Below are positions 54,646-62,936 of a stretch of DNA of 64,000 nucleotides, in pieces. Position numbers and translations under genes: made by a program. Position 1 is the first letter of the stretch, and each line of letters opens with the position of its first letter. This DNA comes from Eshraghiella sp964405265 (GTDB lineage: Bacteria; Bacillota; Clostridia; Lachnospirales; Lachnospiraceae). The notes beneath the pieces are model-generated. The model searched no databases and was not told where the DNA came from. It saw nothing but the letters and a program-made list of their open reading frames with translations. The stretch is taken from NCBI GenBank assembly GCA_964405265.1, contig CAYONC010000002.1:1-64000 (forward strand). Direction: 5' to 3'.

Positions 54646-55857
54646 TTACATGCTGCCCATTGCATCATACATCGTAATCATCGGGCCGTAAATTGCGGCA
54701 AGTATGAGACATACTATACCTGCAAGAACAATGATTATGACAGGTTCAAGCAGGGACATGACCTGCTGTGTTGCCGCCTCAACCTCTTCATCGAAGTAGT
54801 TGGCGCAGTTGTTAAGCATCTCTTCAAGGTTACCGCTTTCTTCACCGATGCCTACCATGTGAATGATAAGCGGCGGGAACAGTCCCGACTTCTTAAGCGG
54901 TGTCGTAAGCGGAACGCCACGCTGTATCTGGAGTGCGGTCTCATTAAGTGCATCCTTGAACAGCTGGTTATCCATTGTCTTAGCCGTTATCTCCATGGCT
55001 TCAATCATCGGCATACCTGATGAAAGCATGGTGCTGAAAGTTCTTGCGAATCTTGCCGAAGCCGTCTTAATCGTAAGATTACCGAATGCCGGCATCTTGA
55101 CTCCCAGATTTGCGAAGAAATATATTCCTGTCTTCGTCTTCTTAAATGCTTTGATTCCGAATACGATTGCAAGTATTACCGCAAGTATTATGTACCAGTA
55201 CCCTCTTATCAGATCACTGAGCCCTAAGAGCGCCTTCGTGATTCCCGGAAGCTCACTGTCCATGTCCTCAAACATCTTGGAGAAGCTCGGTATAACGACA
55301 ACCACCATGACAACAAGAACCGCAACGGCAACAATACCGAGTATGATCGGATACATCATTGCTTTCTTAAGGAGACTCTTAACCCTCGTATCCTTCTCAA
55401 AGTGCTCCGACATTCTGATAAGCGAGGTTTCGATGTTACCTGACTGTTCACCTGCTTCCATCATGCTGATAAGCAGTTCAGGGAAGCAGCTCTCCCTTTT
55501 CATTGAGTTAGCAAGGGTATCGCCCTTCTGTACGCCGTCCCTTACGTTATATATTGCCTGCTTAAGTGTCTTATTCTCAGTCTGGTCTCCTAACATTCCC
55601 AGTGCCATTATAATGCTGACGCCGGCACGCAGGAGGCTGTTGAACTGCTTGCAGAATACACTCAAATCCTTGGACTTGACCTTCTTGCCGCCCCCGAAGG
55701 ATATCTCCTTGTTAAGGTTGCCTCCTTCTTCAAGGGACAGAACCGTGTTGCCTTCCGCACGAAGCTGTGTAAATACGGTATTCTTATCTTCGGCTTCCAT
55801 GTAGCCTTTCTTCTCTTTACCGTCTTTCGTAATGATTTTATAACTGTAATTTCCCAT
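54646..55857 (-). CDS. pilC: Type IV pilus inner-membrane platform protein PilC
   Basis: 403 residues: an N-terminal beta segment (MGNYSYKIITKDGKEKKGYMEAED) and two T2SF repeats (about 70-190 and 270-390), each with the conserved FCKQFNSLLRAG- or FARTFSTMLSSGMPMIEA-type motif, and three membrane helices (about 168-190, 215-235, 372-395). It couples PilB and PilT to the pilin pool. First gene of the second pil transcript. Confidence 0.95.
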   Translation of the reverse strand: MGNYSYKIITKDGKEKKGYMEAEDKNTVFTQLRAEGNTVLSLEEGGNLNKEISFGGGKKVKSKDLSVFCKQFNSLLRAGVSIIMALGMLGDQTENKTLKQAIYNVRDGVQKGDTLANSMKRESCFPELLISMMEAGEQSGNIETSLIRMSEHFEKDTRVKSLLKKAMMYPIILGIVAVAVLVVMVVVVIPSFSKMFEDMDSELPGITKALLGLSDLIRGYWYIILAVILAIVFGIKAFKKTKTGIYFFANLGVKMPAFGNLTIKTASARFARTFSTMLSSGMPMIEAMEITAKTMDNQLFKDALNETALQIQRGVPLTTPLKKSGLFPPLIIHMVGIGEESGNLEEMLNNCANYFDEEVEAATQQVMSLLEPVIIIVLAGIVCLILAAIYGPMITMYDAMGSM

Positions 55858-55894
55858 AGATTACCCCGTTCAATATTTCTTTTGTTGTATGTAT

Positions 55895-55923
55895 ATTTTA
55901 CTATACAATTTATTCTTTGACAA
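55895..55923 (-). promoter_or_regulatory. Sigma-A-type promoter for pilC-pilA and downstream genes
   Basis: TTGTCA (complement of 55918-55923) and TAAAAT (complement of 55895-55900) on the minus strand are spaced by 17 bases in the 125-base gap between pilT and pilC. A TTGTAT/ATACAA inverted pair surrounds the -10 and could be an operator. No c-di-GMP riboswitch-like structure was recognised in the short leader. Confidence 0.65.
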
Positions 55924-55982
55924 TAATCGTTGCCTATCAGATTTTTAAGATTTGTTAAATATTTCTTTTTTCTGAACACCCG

Positions 55983-57044
55983 TTAATTGTATCTCATTTT
56001 CTTGTCAAGTGCCACAGGATCCTGTGCAAAATTTATTGCCTGTTCCGATGTAATCTGACCGAGCATACAGAGATCATACAATGCATCATCCATTGTAATC
56101 ATACCGCCCTTCTTGCTGGTCTGCATCATGGAATCAATCTGGAAGGTCTTGCTCTCACGGATCAGGTTCTTAATTGCAACCGACATGAGCATTACTTCAA
56201 ACGCCGCCACTCTTCCGTGTCTGTCTGCGGTAGGAATAAGCTGCTGCGACACAACAGCCTCAAGCACCATTGAGAGCTGGATTCTTATCTGCTGCTGCTG
56301 ATGCGGCGGAAATACGTCAATGATACGGTCGATTGTGCTTGCCGCACCGATTGTATGCAGTGTTGACAATACAAGATGTCCTGTTTCGGCTGCCGTTATT
56401 GCGGTTGATATGGTCTCTAAGTCTCGCATTTCTCCTACAAGTATTACATCAGGGTCTTCTCGGAGTGCAGCCCTTAATGCATTGGCATAGCTCATGGTAT
56501 CAAGCCCTACCTCTCTCTGGTTTACCATTGAAAGCTTATGGTGATGAAGATATTCGATAGGGTCCTCAAGTGTGATTATGTGTGCCTTACGGCTTTCGTT
56601 GATCTTATTAATCAACGAAGCAAGTGTTGTCGATTTACCGCTTCCCGTAGGTCCCGTTACAAGGATGAGTCCTCTCTTCTTGGTATACAGGTCCACAACC
56701 GAACGCGGAAGTCCCAGATCCTCCGGCTTCGGTATCTGTGTATTAACAAGACGTATCGCTGCCGCAAGGGTATTCCTCTGGTTAAATACATTAACCCTGT
56801 ATCGTCCGATTGAAGGCAGCGAGAATGAAAAGTCCGCTTCTCCGGTCTCTTTCAGTATCTCTTTCTGTCTGTCCGTGAGCATCTGCTCTATTATTGCTTT
56901 CGTATCCTCAGGCATCAGCTTCGGATAATTCATGTCAATAAGTTCTCCGTTGACACGCATCTTCGGAGGAACGCCCACCGTAATGTGAACGTCCGACGCC
57001 TTACTGTCCTTACCTGCTTTTAAAAGTTCATCAATTGTAATCAT
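55983..57044 (-). CDS. pilT: Pilus retraction ATPase PilT
   Basis: 353 residues: N-terminal PAS-like domain, Walker A GPTGSGKSTT at 131-140, Asp box (ITLEDPIEYLH), Walker B (ILVGEMRDLET), His box (HLVLSTLHT) and the PilT-specific AIRLVNTQIP near 96-105. It disassembles the pilus, giving twitching or DNA uptake pulling. It is 14 bases after pilB. Confidence 0.95.
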   Translation of the reverse strand: MITIDELLKAGKDSKASDVHITVGVPPKMRVNGELIDMNYPKLMPEDTKAIIEQMLTDRQKEILKETGEADFSFSLPSIGRYRVNVFNQRNTLAAAIRLVNTQIPKPEDLGLPRSVVDLYTKKRGLILVTGPTGSGKSTTLASLINKINESRKAHIITLEDPIEYLHHHKLSMVNQREVGLDTMSYANALRAALREDPDVILVGEMRDLETISTAITAAETGHLVLSTLHTIGAASTIDRIIDVFPPHQQQQIRIQLSMVLEAVVSQQLIPTADRHGRVAAFEVMLMSVAIKNLIRESKTFQIDSMMQTSKKGGMITMDDALYDLCMLGQITSEQAINFAQDPVALDKKMRYN

Positions 57045-57058
57045 TCCCGTGTCCTCTC

Positions 57059-58771
57059 TTATACTGTATCGTCTGCTTCATATGTAATCTTCATCATTTC
57101 GCTGAATGAAGTCATTCCCTGCTTAACATACTTCGCCGCCGCATCCCTTAACGTATTCATGCCTTCTTTCTGTGCCTGCGACGTTATTTCTTCCGCAGTT
57201 GCACTGTTGGAAATCAGTCTGCATATTGAGCGTGATATAGGCATTATTTCATATACACCGATTCGTCCGAAGAATCCTGTTCCGCCGCACGCTTCACAGC
57301 CGCACGGTGCCTTGATGACCAGTCTCTCACCTGCCGGAACTCCCAACAGTTCCTTCTCATCCTCAGTTGCCTCATGGTCCTTCTTGCATTCCGGGCAGAG
57401 TCTTCTTACGAGACGCTGGGCAATGATACCCACAAGTGAATCACCGAGAAGATACGGTTCAACGCCCATGTCTATAAGACGTGATATGGATGCCGCCGTA
57501 CTGTTGGTATGCAGCGTACTTACAACAAGATGTCCGGTAATTGATGACTGTACGGCTATTCGTGCCGTTTCAGTATCTCGGATTTCACCTATCATGATTA
57601 TATCCGGGTCCTGTCGGAGAATTGAACGTAATGCACTTGCAAACGTAAGGTCAGCCTTGACATTAACCTGTACCTGATTAACTCCGTCAACATTGGCTTC
57701 CACCGGGTCTTCTACCGTGATGATGTTAACCTCATCACTTGCAAGCTCCGAGAGTGCCGTATAAAGAGTTGTTGACTTACCGCTTCCGGTAGGTCCCGTT
57801 ACAAGGATGATTCCGTGCGGGTTCTTGAGTATGTTGTCAAATCTCACAAGATCCTCAGGCGTAAGACCGAGGTCCTTCTTATCCCTCTTAAAACCTTCCT
57901 TGGATGCAAGACGCATAACCACCTTCTCTCCGAACACGGTAGGAAGGTTGCTGACACGGATGTCATATTCCCTTCTGTCAACGTTGATTGTGATACGTCC
58001 GTCCTGAGGCTTTCTCTTCTCGGAAATATCCATTCCCGAAATAACCTTAAGTCTGGCAATTATTGCCGAATAAAGTGCCCTGTCATATGTATTGATTTCA
58101 CGGAGGACGCCATCCACCCTGTATCTTATTCTTACATTGTATTCAAACGGTTCAATATGTATGTCGGATGCCCTCTGCCTTGCCGCCTGTTCGATAATGT
58201 TGCGGACAAGCTGTACCACAGGCGAGTTATCAACATTCTCCTGCCTCTTGGCTTCATCTCCGTCATCCTCTTCAACTCCGCCCTGCTCCCTTATGAACTG
58301 TTCTGCAATGGCATTTGCCTGTGATTTGCCGTATAATTTGTCAATGAAGGACGCTATCTGCGAATGGCTTGCAAGATAAGGCTGCACCGTCATGCCCGTA
58401 ATAATTGCAATATCGTCCACCGCCATAATGTTCATCGGGTCTTCCATTGCAACCTTAATTACATTCGCCTGTCTGTCATCAAGTGCAAAAGGAAGCGCCA
58501 TATACTTGCGGACGACCTTTTCTCCCGCAATCCTTGCTATCGAATCGTCAATTTCTATCTTCCTTAAGTCCACATAGTCAATATTAAGCTGCTGACAGAG
58601 TATGTCATTGATGGTATCCTGTGTAACAAATTTAAGTGATACAAGGGCTTCTCCTAACTTAACTCCCTTGCTCTTCTGTTCTTCCAATGCCGTATTGAGC
58701 TGTTCCTCCGTAATCGCATTGGCTTCTAACAATAAATCTCCGAGTCGGAGACGCTTTCTGATGTATGCCAT
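57059..58771 (-). CDS. pilB: Pilus extension ATPase PilB
   Basis: 570 residues: an N-terminal MshEN-type domain (about 1-145) with the RLGDLLLEANAITEEQL helix known in several family members to bind c-di-GMP, a linker, then the GspE core with Walker A GPTGSGKST (326-334), Asp box EDPVE, Walker B IGEIRD, His box HLVVSTLHT and a tetracysteine zinc motif (CPECKK and CGCEACGG, about 465-505). It powers pilus growth. In Clostridium perfringens and others the MshEN domain binds c-di-GMP; whether it does here is inference. Confidence 0.94.
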   Translation of the reverse strand: MAYIRKRLRLGDLLLEANAITEEQLNTALEEQKSKGVKLGEALVSLKFVTQDTINDILCQQLNIDYVDLRKIEIDDSIARIAGEKVVRKYMALPFALDDRQANVIKVAMEDPMNIMAVDDIAIITGMTVQPYLASHSQIASFIDKLYGKSQANAIAEQFIREQGGVEEDDGDEAKRQENVDNSPVVQLVRNIIEQAARQRASDIHIEPFEYNVRIRYRVDGVLREINTYDRALYSAIIARLKVISGMDISEKRKPQDGRITINVDRREYDIRVSNLPTVFGEKVVMRLASKEGFKRDKKDLGLTPEDLVRFDNILKNPHGIILVTGPTGSGKSTTLYTALSELASDEVNIITVEDPVEANVDGVNQVQVNVKADLTFASALRSILRQDPDIIMIGEIRDTETARIAVQSSITGHLVVSTLHTNSTAASISRLIDMGVEPYLLGDSLVGIIAQRLVRRLCPECKKDHEATEDEKELLGVPAGERLVIKAPCGCEACGGTGFFGRIGVYEIMPISRSICRLISNSATAEEITSQAQKEGMNTLRDAAAKYVKQGMTSFSEMMKITYEADDTV

Positions 58772-58790
58772 ATTCTTCTACCTTCTCCCG

Positions 58791-59942
58791 TTAGTTATTT
58801 TGAATGTTAATTTCCGAATATTCATATCCCTGTCCTATGCGGGCGGCCATCTTATCCCTGACTTCTTCATAAGTTCTTCCGCACAGATATCTCTGTTCAA
58901 GGTCATTAACCGCCATATAAAACTCTCCGTCAGCCGTTCTTACCGCATCATAAAACACATAACAGAAACAGCTGTCTATATATTCATAAGGGTCTTCGCT
59001 TCCCGAATAATCCGGTATGCGTATCTGCCCCTTAAAATATAACATTACATAATTCTGATGTGAATTTTCATACTCTGTGACATTATATGCAAGCTCAGCT
59101 TTGAATATTTCAAATGAAACCGCCTCTTCATTATTGTCACGGTACAGATATGATTTATCTCCCGTAACCAGGTATGTCATTCTTGTGGTCGTATCATCCG
59201 TGAGCACCTTGATGTTATCAAGCGCATCTGCCGTTATTTCCGCTATCACTCCGGCGTCAAGCCCTTCCGGCTCCGATATATAGGCATCCGCCTTCTCAAT
59301 CCGGTATTCTTCGGTAAGCTTCTCAAAATAATACCCCTGCTCAGCTGCATAATCTTCATCAGCAAGACATGTAACCGTTATGACGTCACCTATTGCAAGT
59401 CCCGCCCGGCGGCTTATCTCATAGCTGAGTGACGCAAGATATTCATTATCCGAATTATTGATATACGTTACCGTTATAAACGGACTTATTCCGCCCGTCG
59501 TAATTCTCAGGTTCTCAAATGCATCAAGGCATGTGCCTTCCTTAAGTCCTGCAACGGGTATAGTCCCCGACCCGCTGCCAATCCTGATATTAAGCTCCTC
59601 CGCCAGTTTCTCATCATACCGTGCCGTAACAGTAACAATATCTCCGTTGGAAAGTCCTTCATCAGTATCAGCCGTGAAATAAACCGAACCGATAAATTCC
59701 TCATAACGGCTTATATTGCCCTCTGTCATGTCATCATCGACAAAATAAGCATATAATCCGACTGTATCGGCAGTCAGGCTTATCTTCCCTCTTCCGTCAA
59801 CCCCCTTAATATCCGCAATAACGTATCTGATAATGGAAAACCCGTCTTTATGCCCTTTTCCGAACTTAATCAGCAGAATTACCGTTACAATTATCAATGC
59901 GGCTGTCACCATGGCAAGTATACCGGCTGTTTTCTTCTTCAT
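58791..59942 (-). CDS. Bitopic membrane protein with internal repeat, unknown, first gene of the pil cluster
   Basis: 383 residues: a short basic cytosolic start, one membrane helix (about 7-27) and a large extracytoplasmic part. I see an internal duplication: GLSNGDIVTVTARYDEKLAEE (96-116) aligns with GLAIGDVITVTCLADEDYAAE (181-201), each preceded by beta-strand-like sequence, suggesting two like-folded beta domains; the last 100 residues (after about 280) differ and contain DSCFCYVFYD. Similar GD-x-VTVT repeats occur, as I recall, in extracytoplasmic parts of other Lachnospiraceae membrane proteins. ATG 59942 has AGAAGGAAG upstream; the longer frame adds Arg/Lys residues only. Role unknown; promoter and spacing tie it to pilB and pilT. 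Confidence 0.7.
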   Translation of the reverse strand: MKKKTAGILAMVTAALIIVTVILLIKFGKGHKDGFSIIRYVIADIKGVDGRGKISLTADTVGLYAYFVDDDMTEGNISRYEEFIGSVYFTADTDEGLSNGDIVTVTARYDEKLAEELNIRIGSGSGTIPVAGLKEGTCLDAFENLRITTGGISPFITVTYINNSDNEYLASLSYEISRRAGLAIGDVITVTCLADEDYAAEQGYYFEKLTEEYRIEKADAYISEPEGLDAGVIAEITADALDNIKVLTDDTTTRMTYLVTGDKSYLYRDNNEEAVSFEIFKAELAYNVTEYENSHQNYVMLYFKGQIRIPDYSGSEDPYEYIDSCFCYVFYDAVRTADGEFYMAVNDLEQRYLCGRTYEEVRDKMAARIGQGYEYSEINIQNN

Positions 59943-59980
59943 AACCGACTTCCTTCTGTTCTGTTTTTTACGCCTGTAAT

Positions 59981-60009
59981 ATTTTATCATGATATTCCGA
60001 CAAAATCAA
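59981..60009 (-). promoter_or_regulatory. Sigma-A-type promoter for the orf-pilB-pilT transcript, overlapping sigG
   Basis: TTGATT (complement of 60004-60009) and TAAAAT (complement of 59981-59986) on the minus strand are exactly 17 bases apart. The -35 overlaps the sigG stop codon. The spacer contains TGTCGGA, one base away from the Spo0A heptamer TGTCGAA. Confidence 0.55.
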
Positions 60010-60788
60010 CTGTCAGTAAGACTTTTTCTCATATTTTTTAATGCATTCTTTTCAAGCCGGCTTACCTGTGCCTGTGATATTCCCAGCTCTTTTGCGGCTT
60101 CCATCTGTGTTTTTCCCTGATAATACCGCAGATTTATTATCTGCTTTTCTTTTGGAACCAGCTTTTTTACCGCATCACGCAGGGCGATATTCCTTACCCA
60201 GTTTTCTTCCGTATTTTTTGCATCACCAATCTGGTCCATTACATAGAGTGCATCACCGCCGTCTGTATATACCGGTTCATATAAAGAAACCGGCGTCTGT
60301 ATTGCATCCAGTGCGTAAACTATTTCTTCCCTGTTTACGCCGATTTCTGCTGCAATTTCATTCAACGTCGGTTCTTTCTGGTGTTCTTTCATTAATTTTT
60401 CTTTCGCATATACGGCTTTATATGCCGTATCCCTCAGTGACCTTGACACCCTTACCTGGGTATTGTCCCTGAGGTGGCGCCTTATCTCTCCGGCGATCAT
60501 CGGGACGGCATAAGTCGAAAAGCGTACATTTAATGTGGTATCAAAATTATCAAGTGCTTTTATCAGTCCTATGCATCCTATCTGAAAAATATCATCCGGA
60601 TTTTCCCCGTTTCCGGAAAATCTCTGCACAACGCTCAGTACAAGTCTTAAATTGCCCCGGATGTATTTTTCCCTTGCCTTACGGTCACCGTTTTTTACTT
60701 TTATAATCAGTTCTTCTTTTTCTTTTGCAGTCAGAAGCGGTAATTTAGATGTATTTACCCCACAGATTTCCACTTTGTATGTCGTCAT
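60006..60788 (-). CDS. sigG: Sporulation sigma factor SigG
   Basis: 260 residues, the same length as B. subtilis sigma-G, and nearly collinear with it: VEICGVNTSKLPLL at the N-terminus, region 2 with NGENPDDIFQIGCIGLIKALDNF, RFSTYAVPMIAGEIRRHLRDN, VSRSLRDTAYKA, the DALYVMDQIGD segment and a region 4 with QMEAAKELGISQAQVSRLEK. It controls late forespore genes. ATG 60788 follows AGGTGAG. It is downstream of sigE, as in Bacillus and Clostridium. I could not find a convincing sigma-F promoter in the 54 bases before it. Confidence 0.96.
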   Translation of the reverse strand: MTTYKVEICGVNTSKLPLLTAKEKEELIIKVKNGDRKAREKYIRGNLRLVLSVVQRFSGNGENPDDIFQIGCIGLIKALDNFDTTLNVRFSTYAVPMIAGEIRRHLRDNTQVRVSRSLRDTAYKAVYAKEKLMKEHQKEPTLNEIAAEIGVNREEIVYALDAIQTPVSLYEPVYTDGGDALYVMDQIGDAKNTEENWVRNIALRDAVKKLVPKEKQIINLRYYQGKTQMEAAKELGISQAQVSRLEKNALKNMRKSLTDS

Positions 60789-60842
60789 ATTTCTCACCTG
60801 CCTGTATTGGTATAGAAATATAATTAACACTTTACATCTGTT

Positions 60843-61583
60843 TTATTCGTATTTTACCATCTCTTTTCTCAGACGCTTAATAATTTTTTTCTCAAGTCTT
60901 GAAATATATGACTGTGAAATTCCAAGGAGGTCCGCAACCTCCTTCTGTGTCATTTCACTACCGTCCGGTGAATTAAGACCGTATCTTAAATCGATTATCG
61001 TTCTCTCCCTTTCCCCCAGGCGGTTTACGGCTTTCATGAGCATATTTCTTTCTGCCTCGTTTTCCAAATCCCTGTATATTATGTCTTCATCCGTGCCGAG
61101 TATGTCTGACAGAAGCAGTTCATTGCCGTCCCAGTCCACGTTAAGCGGTTCATCTATGGAGACCTCCATTCTTGTCTTGTTATTTCTCCTGAGATACATC
61201 AGTATTTCATTTTCTATACATCTTGAAGCATAGGTCGCAAGCTTTATGTTCTTTGCACTGTCAAAGGAATTGATTGCCTTTATGAGCCCTATCGTACCTA
61301 TTGATATAAGATCTTCAACACCCACTCCGGTATTATCAAATTTTTTTGCTATGTATACCACAAGTCTCAGATTGTGTTCTATGAGTGTGGATTTTGCCCT
61401 GTTGTCATTTTCCGTTCCGAGTCCGGAAATCACTTCCGCTTCCTCATCCGGTTCAAGAGGTGCCGGAAGTACGTCTGCTCCCCCTATGTAGTGAACCTCT
61501 CCTCTTTTTTCAAACAGTATTGTTTTAAAGCTCGGTATCATTCTGAACTGAAATCTTTTCGGCATCATTACTTTCAAATACAT
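60843..61583 (-). CDS. sigE: Sporulation sigma factor SigE (pro-form)
   Basis: 246 residues: a pro-sequence of about 31 residues before the conserved YIGG at 32-35 (cleaved by SpoIIGA just before it in B. subtilis), then sigma-70 regions 2 (NLRLVVYIAKKF, DLISIGTIGLIKAINSFD) and 4 (TQKEVADLLGISQSYISRLEKKI). Early mother-cell factor. The start at 61583 has GGGAG upstream and lies 59 bases inside spoIIGA, so the two reading frames overlap. Confidence 0.95.
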   Translation of the reverse strand: MYLKVMMPKRFQFRMIPSFKTILFEKRGEVHYIGGADVLPAPLEPDEEAEVISGLGTENDNRAKSTLIEHNLRLVVYIAKKFDNTGVGVEDLISIGTIGLIKAINSFDSAKNIKLATYASRCIENEILMYLRRNNKTRMEVSIDEPLNVDWDGNELLLSDILGTDEDIIYRDLENEAERNMLMKAVNRLGERERTIIDLRYGLNSPDGSEMTQKEVADLLGISQSYISRLEKKIIKRLRKEMVKYE

Positions 61584-62433
61584 TTTTGTTATCTCCCTGA
61601 ATTATATTTTTCTCCCGCAACGTTTCCGGATGGAGAATCATATTATATTCTCCGCCGGAAAGTTTACCGGTATATACGGCGACTAACGGTTTATCTATGT
61701 GAATACTCCCCTTTTCTTCCATTATCGTAAGCCGCTCAAGTCTTACGACAGGTATTATTCCGTTTTCATTTCCCAAAGCCCTGAACGGAATCAGGTGATA
61801 TGTACATTTTTCATAAGAATCAATCAGATTCTTTAAGCTGTCTGCCTCCGCAACACTGACCGGCTCTCCCGGATACAGCGGATCCTTCAGCGAATTACCC
61901 GTGTCGGCAAGTGCCGTCACTGCCGTTTTTTTACCGTTGTTCTCCAATACTACGTTTTTTAATACCTCTCCGACCGTCATTTTTCTGTTCACGCGTGCCG
62001 CTATTTTCCCGGCAGCCGGTATGCATAATACCGTTCCCCCTGCCAGCATCCACATTTCAAAGCCGCAGCTGTTAAAAAAATACCCGACAATGGTGTAATA
62101 ATACAATATATGCATTATTCCGCCCAGTATCACCGTCACAAGGTATATTACCCCAATACTTTTCATACGGTTTTTCAGTCCTTTTCGCCCTTCTGCAATA
62201 AGGCTCATGAGGTATGGTACCGTCATGCAGGATACCGTCTTCATGATTCCGCCGTTAAGCTTCAGGGCAACTGTTATGCATACCCATACGGCTCCGAACG
62301 CTGACGCACCGATTTTCCGTGCCGTTTTATGTTCCGTTCCGTATCTTAATATTTTCGCCGTAATATGCAGTATGCAGAAATCCATAAAAAAGTTTACAAA
62401 GAACAACGTGTCCAGGTAGATTACGTGATACAT
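61525..62433 (-). CDS. spoIIGA: Sigma-E processing peptidase SpoIIGA
   Basis: 302 residues: about five membrane helices in the first 145 residues (starting YLDTLFFVNFFMDFCIL), then an aspartic-protease-like domain with the catalytic Asp177 in ADTGNSL and a second strand-rich half ending near residue 285. It removes the pro-sequence of SigE on a signal from SpoIIR across the septum. ATG 62433 has AGGAGG eight bases upstream; the 14 residues of open frame before it lack family character. Confidence 0.92.
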   Translation of the reverse strand: MYHVIYLDTLFFVNFFMDFCILHITAKILRYGTEHKTARKIGASAFGAVWVCITVALKLNGGIMKTVSCMTVPYLMSLIAEGRKGLKNRMKSIGVIYLVTVILGGIMHILYYYTIVGYFFNSCGFEMWMLAGGTVLCIPAAGKIAARVNRKMTVGEVLKNVVLENNGKKTAVTALADTGNSLKDPLYPGEPVSVAEADSLKNLIDSYEKCTYHLIPFRALGNENGIIPVVRLERLTIMEEKGSIHIDKPLVAVYTGKLSGGEYNMILHPETLREKNIIQGDNKNVFESNDAEKISVQNDTEL

Positions 62434-62461
62434 ATCCTTCCTCCTGTCATAACACCTGCTC

Positions 62462-62495
62462 ATTATATATAACATTCAGGGAAAAGGCTGTCGAA
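62462..62495 (-). promoter_or_regulatory. spoIIG-type promoter, sigma-A/Spo0A-dependent
   Basis: A perfect TATAAT (complement of 62462-62467) lies about 30 bases before the spoIIGA ATG. The nearest -35-like hexamer, TCGACA (complement of 62489-62494), is 21 bases away, much like the 22-base spacing known for the B. subtilis spoIIG promoter that needs Spo0A-P. The -35 coincides with a Spo0A heptamer. Confidence 0.65.
62489..62495 (+). promoter_or_regulatory. Spo0A box overlapping the spoIIG -35
   Basis: Exact 0A heptamer TGTCGAA on the plus strand, overlapping the -35-like hexamer of the spoIIGA promoter, where Spo0A-P could contact sigma-A. Confidence 0.6.
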
Positions 62496-62550
62496 AAAGG
62501 GCAGCCGTATTACCGAATTTTCTGACAGCATATCCCATATTAATAATCTT

Positions 62551-62557
62551 TTCGACA
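62551..62557 (-). promoter_or_regulatory. Upstream Spo0A box of spoIIGA
   Basis: Exact TGTCGAA on the minus strand about 85-90 bases before the -10 hexamer. Two exact heptamers within 70 bases directly upstream of a known Spo0A target are unlikely by chance. Confidence 0.6.
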
Positions 62558-62580
62558 CAACGGCTTTTTCAAATAAAACC

Positions 62581-62618
62581 AAAAAAACAGTGCATCACTC
62601 ATCCGTGATACACTGTTT
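62581..62618 (-). terminator. Terminator after yajC
   Basis: A 14-bp stem (62605-62618 with 62585-62598, one G-U pair) with a six-base loop, followed on the minus strand by a run of seven T. It ends the tgt-yajC transcript 15 bases past the yajC stop. The rest of the gap to spoIIGA holds the spoIIG promoter region. Confidence 0.9.
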
Positions 62619-62633
62619 TATAACATTCTTTCT

Positions 62634-62936
62634 TTATGCTTCTGCCTTTTCAATCTGGACAATCGCTGACTTCTGCATTGGTATTCTGCAGTTCTTGTTG
62701 CTTCCGAATTCCACAATGACCGAGTCATCCGTAATGTCAATTACCACTCCGTAGAAACCGCTGCTTGTAAGAACGCTGTCACCCTTTTCCATTGAATCGA
62801 GCATTTCCTGCTGCTGCTTCTGCTGTTTCTTCTGTGGTCTGATTGCTACAAAGTACATTATCAGCACGAAAATCGCAATATATGCAACTATCATTATTAT
62901 GCTTGCACCTGAGCCTGAACCTGATGCTAAAATCAT
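62634..62936 (-). CDS. yajC: Preprotein translocase-associated protein YajC
   Basis: 100 residues: one N-terminal membrane helix (about 8-30) and a cytosolic YajC domain with FVAIRPQKKQQKQQQEM and a Sm-like part (GFYGVVIDITDDSVIVEF). It associates with SecDF. secD and secF, often next in line, are not here; a terminator follows. The start overlaps the tgt stop as ATGA. Confidence 0.94.
   Translation of the reverse strand: MILASGSGSGASIIMIVAYIAIFVLIMYFVAIRPQKKQQKQQQEMLDSMEKGDSVLTSSGFYGVVIDITDDSVIVEFGSNKNCRIPMQKSAIVQIEKAEA

Noticed and set aside
54863..55804. Plus-strand open frame of 313 codons
   Set aside because: Antisense to pilC, whose family motifs are clear; composition is that of a shadow frame.
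55858..55982. c-di-GMP riboswitch before pilC-pilA
   Set aside because: The leader of about 35 bases after the promoter is too short, and I recognise no GEMM-type core.
60789..60842. Sigma-F promoter for sigG
   Set aside because: No convincing -35/-10 pair of the sigma-F/G type was found in the 54 bases.
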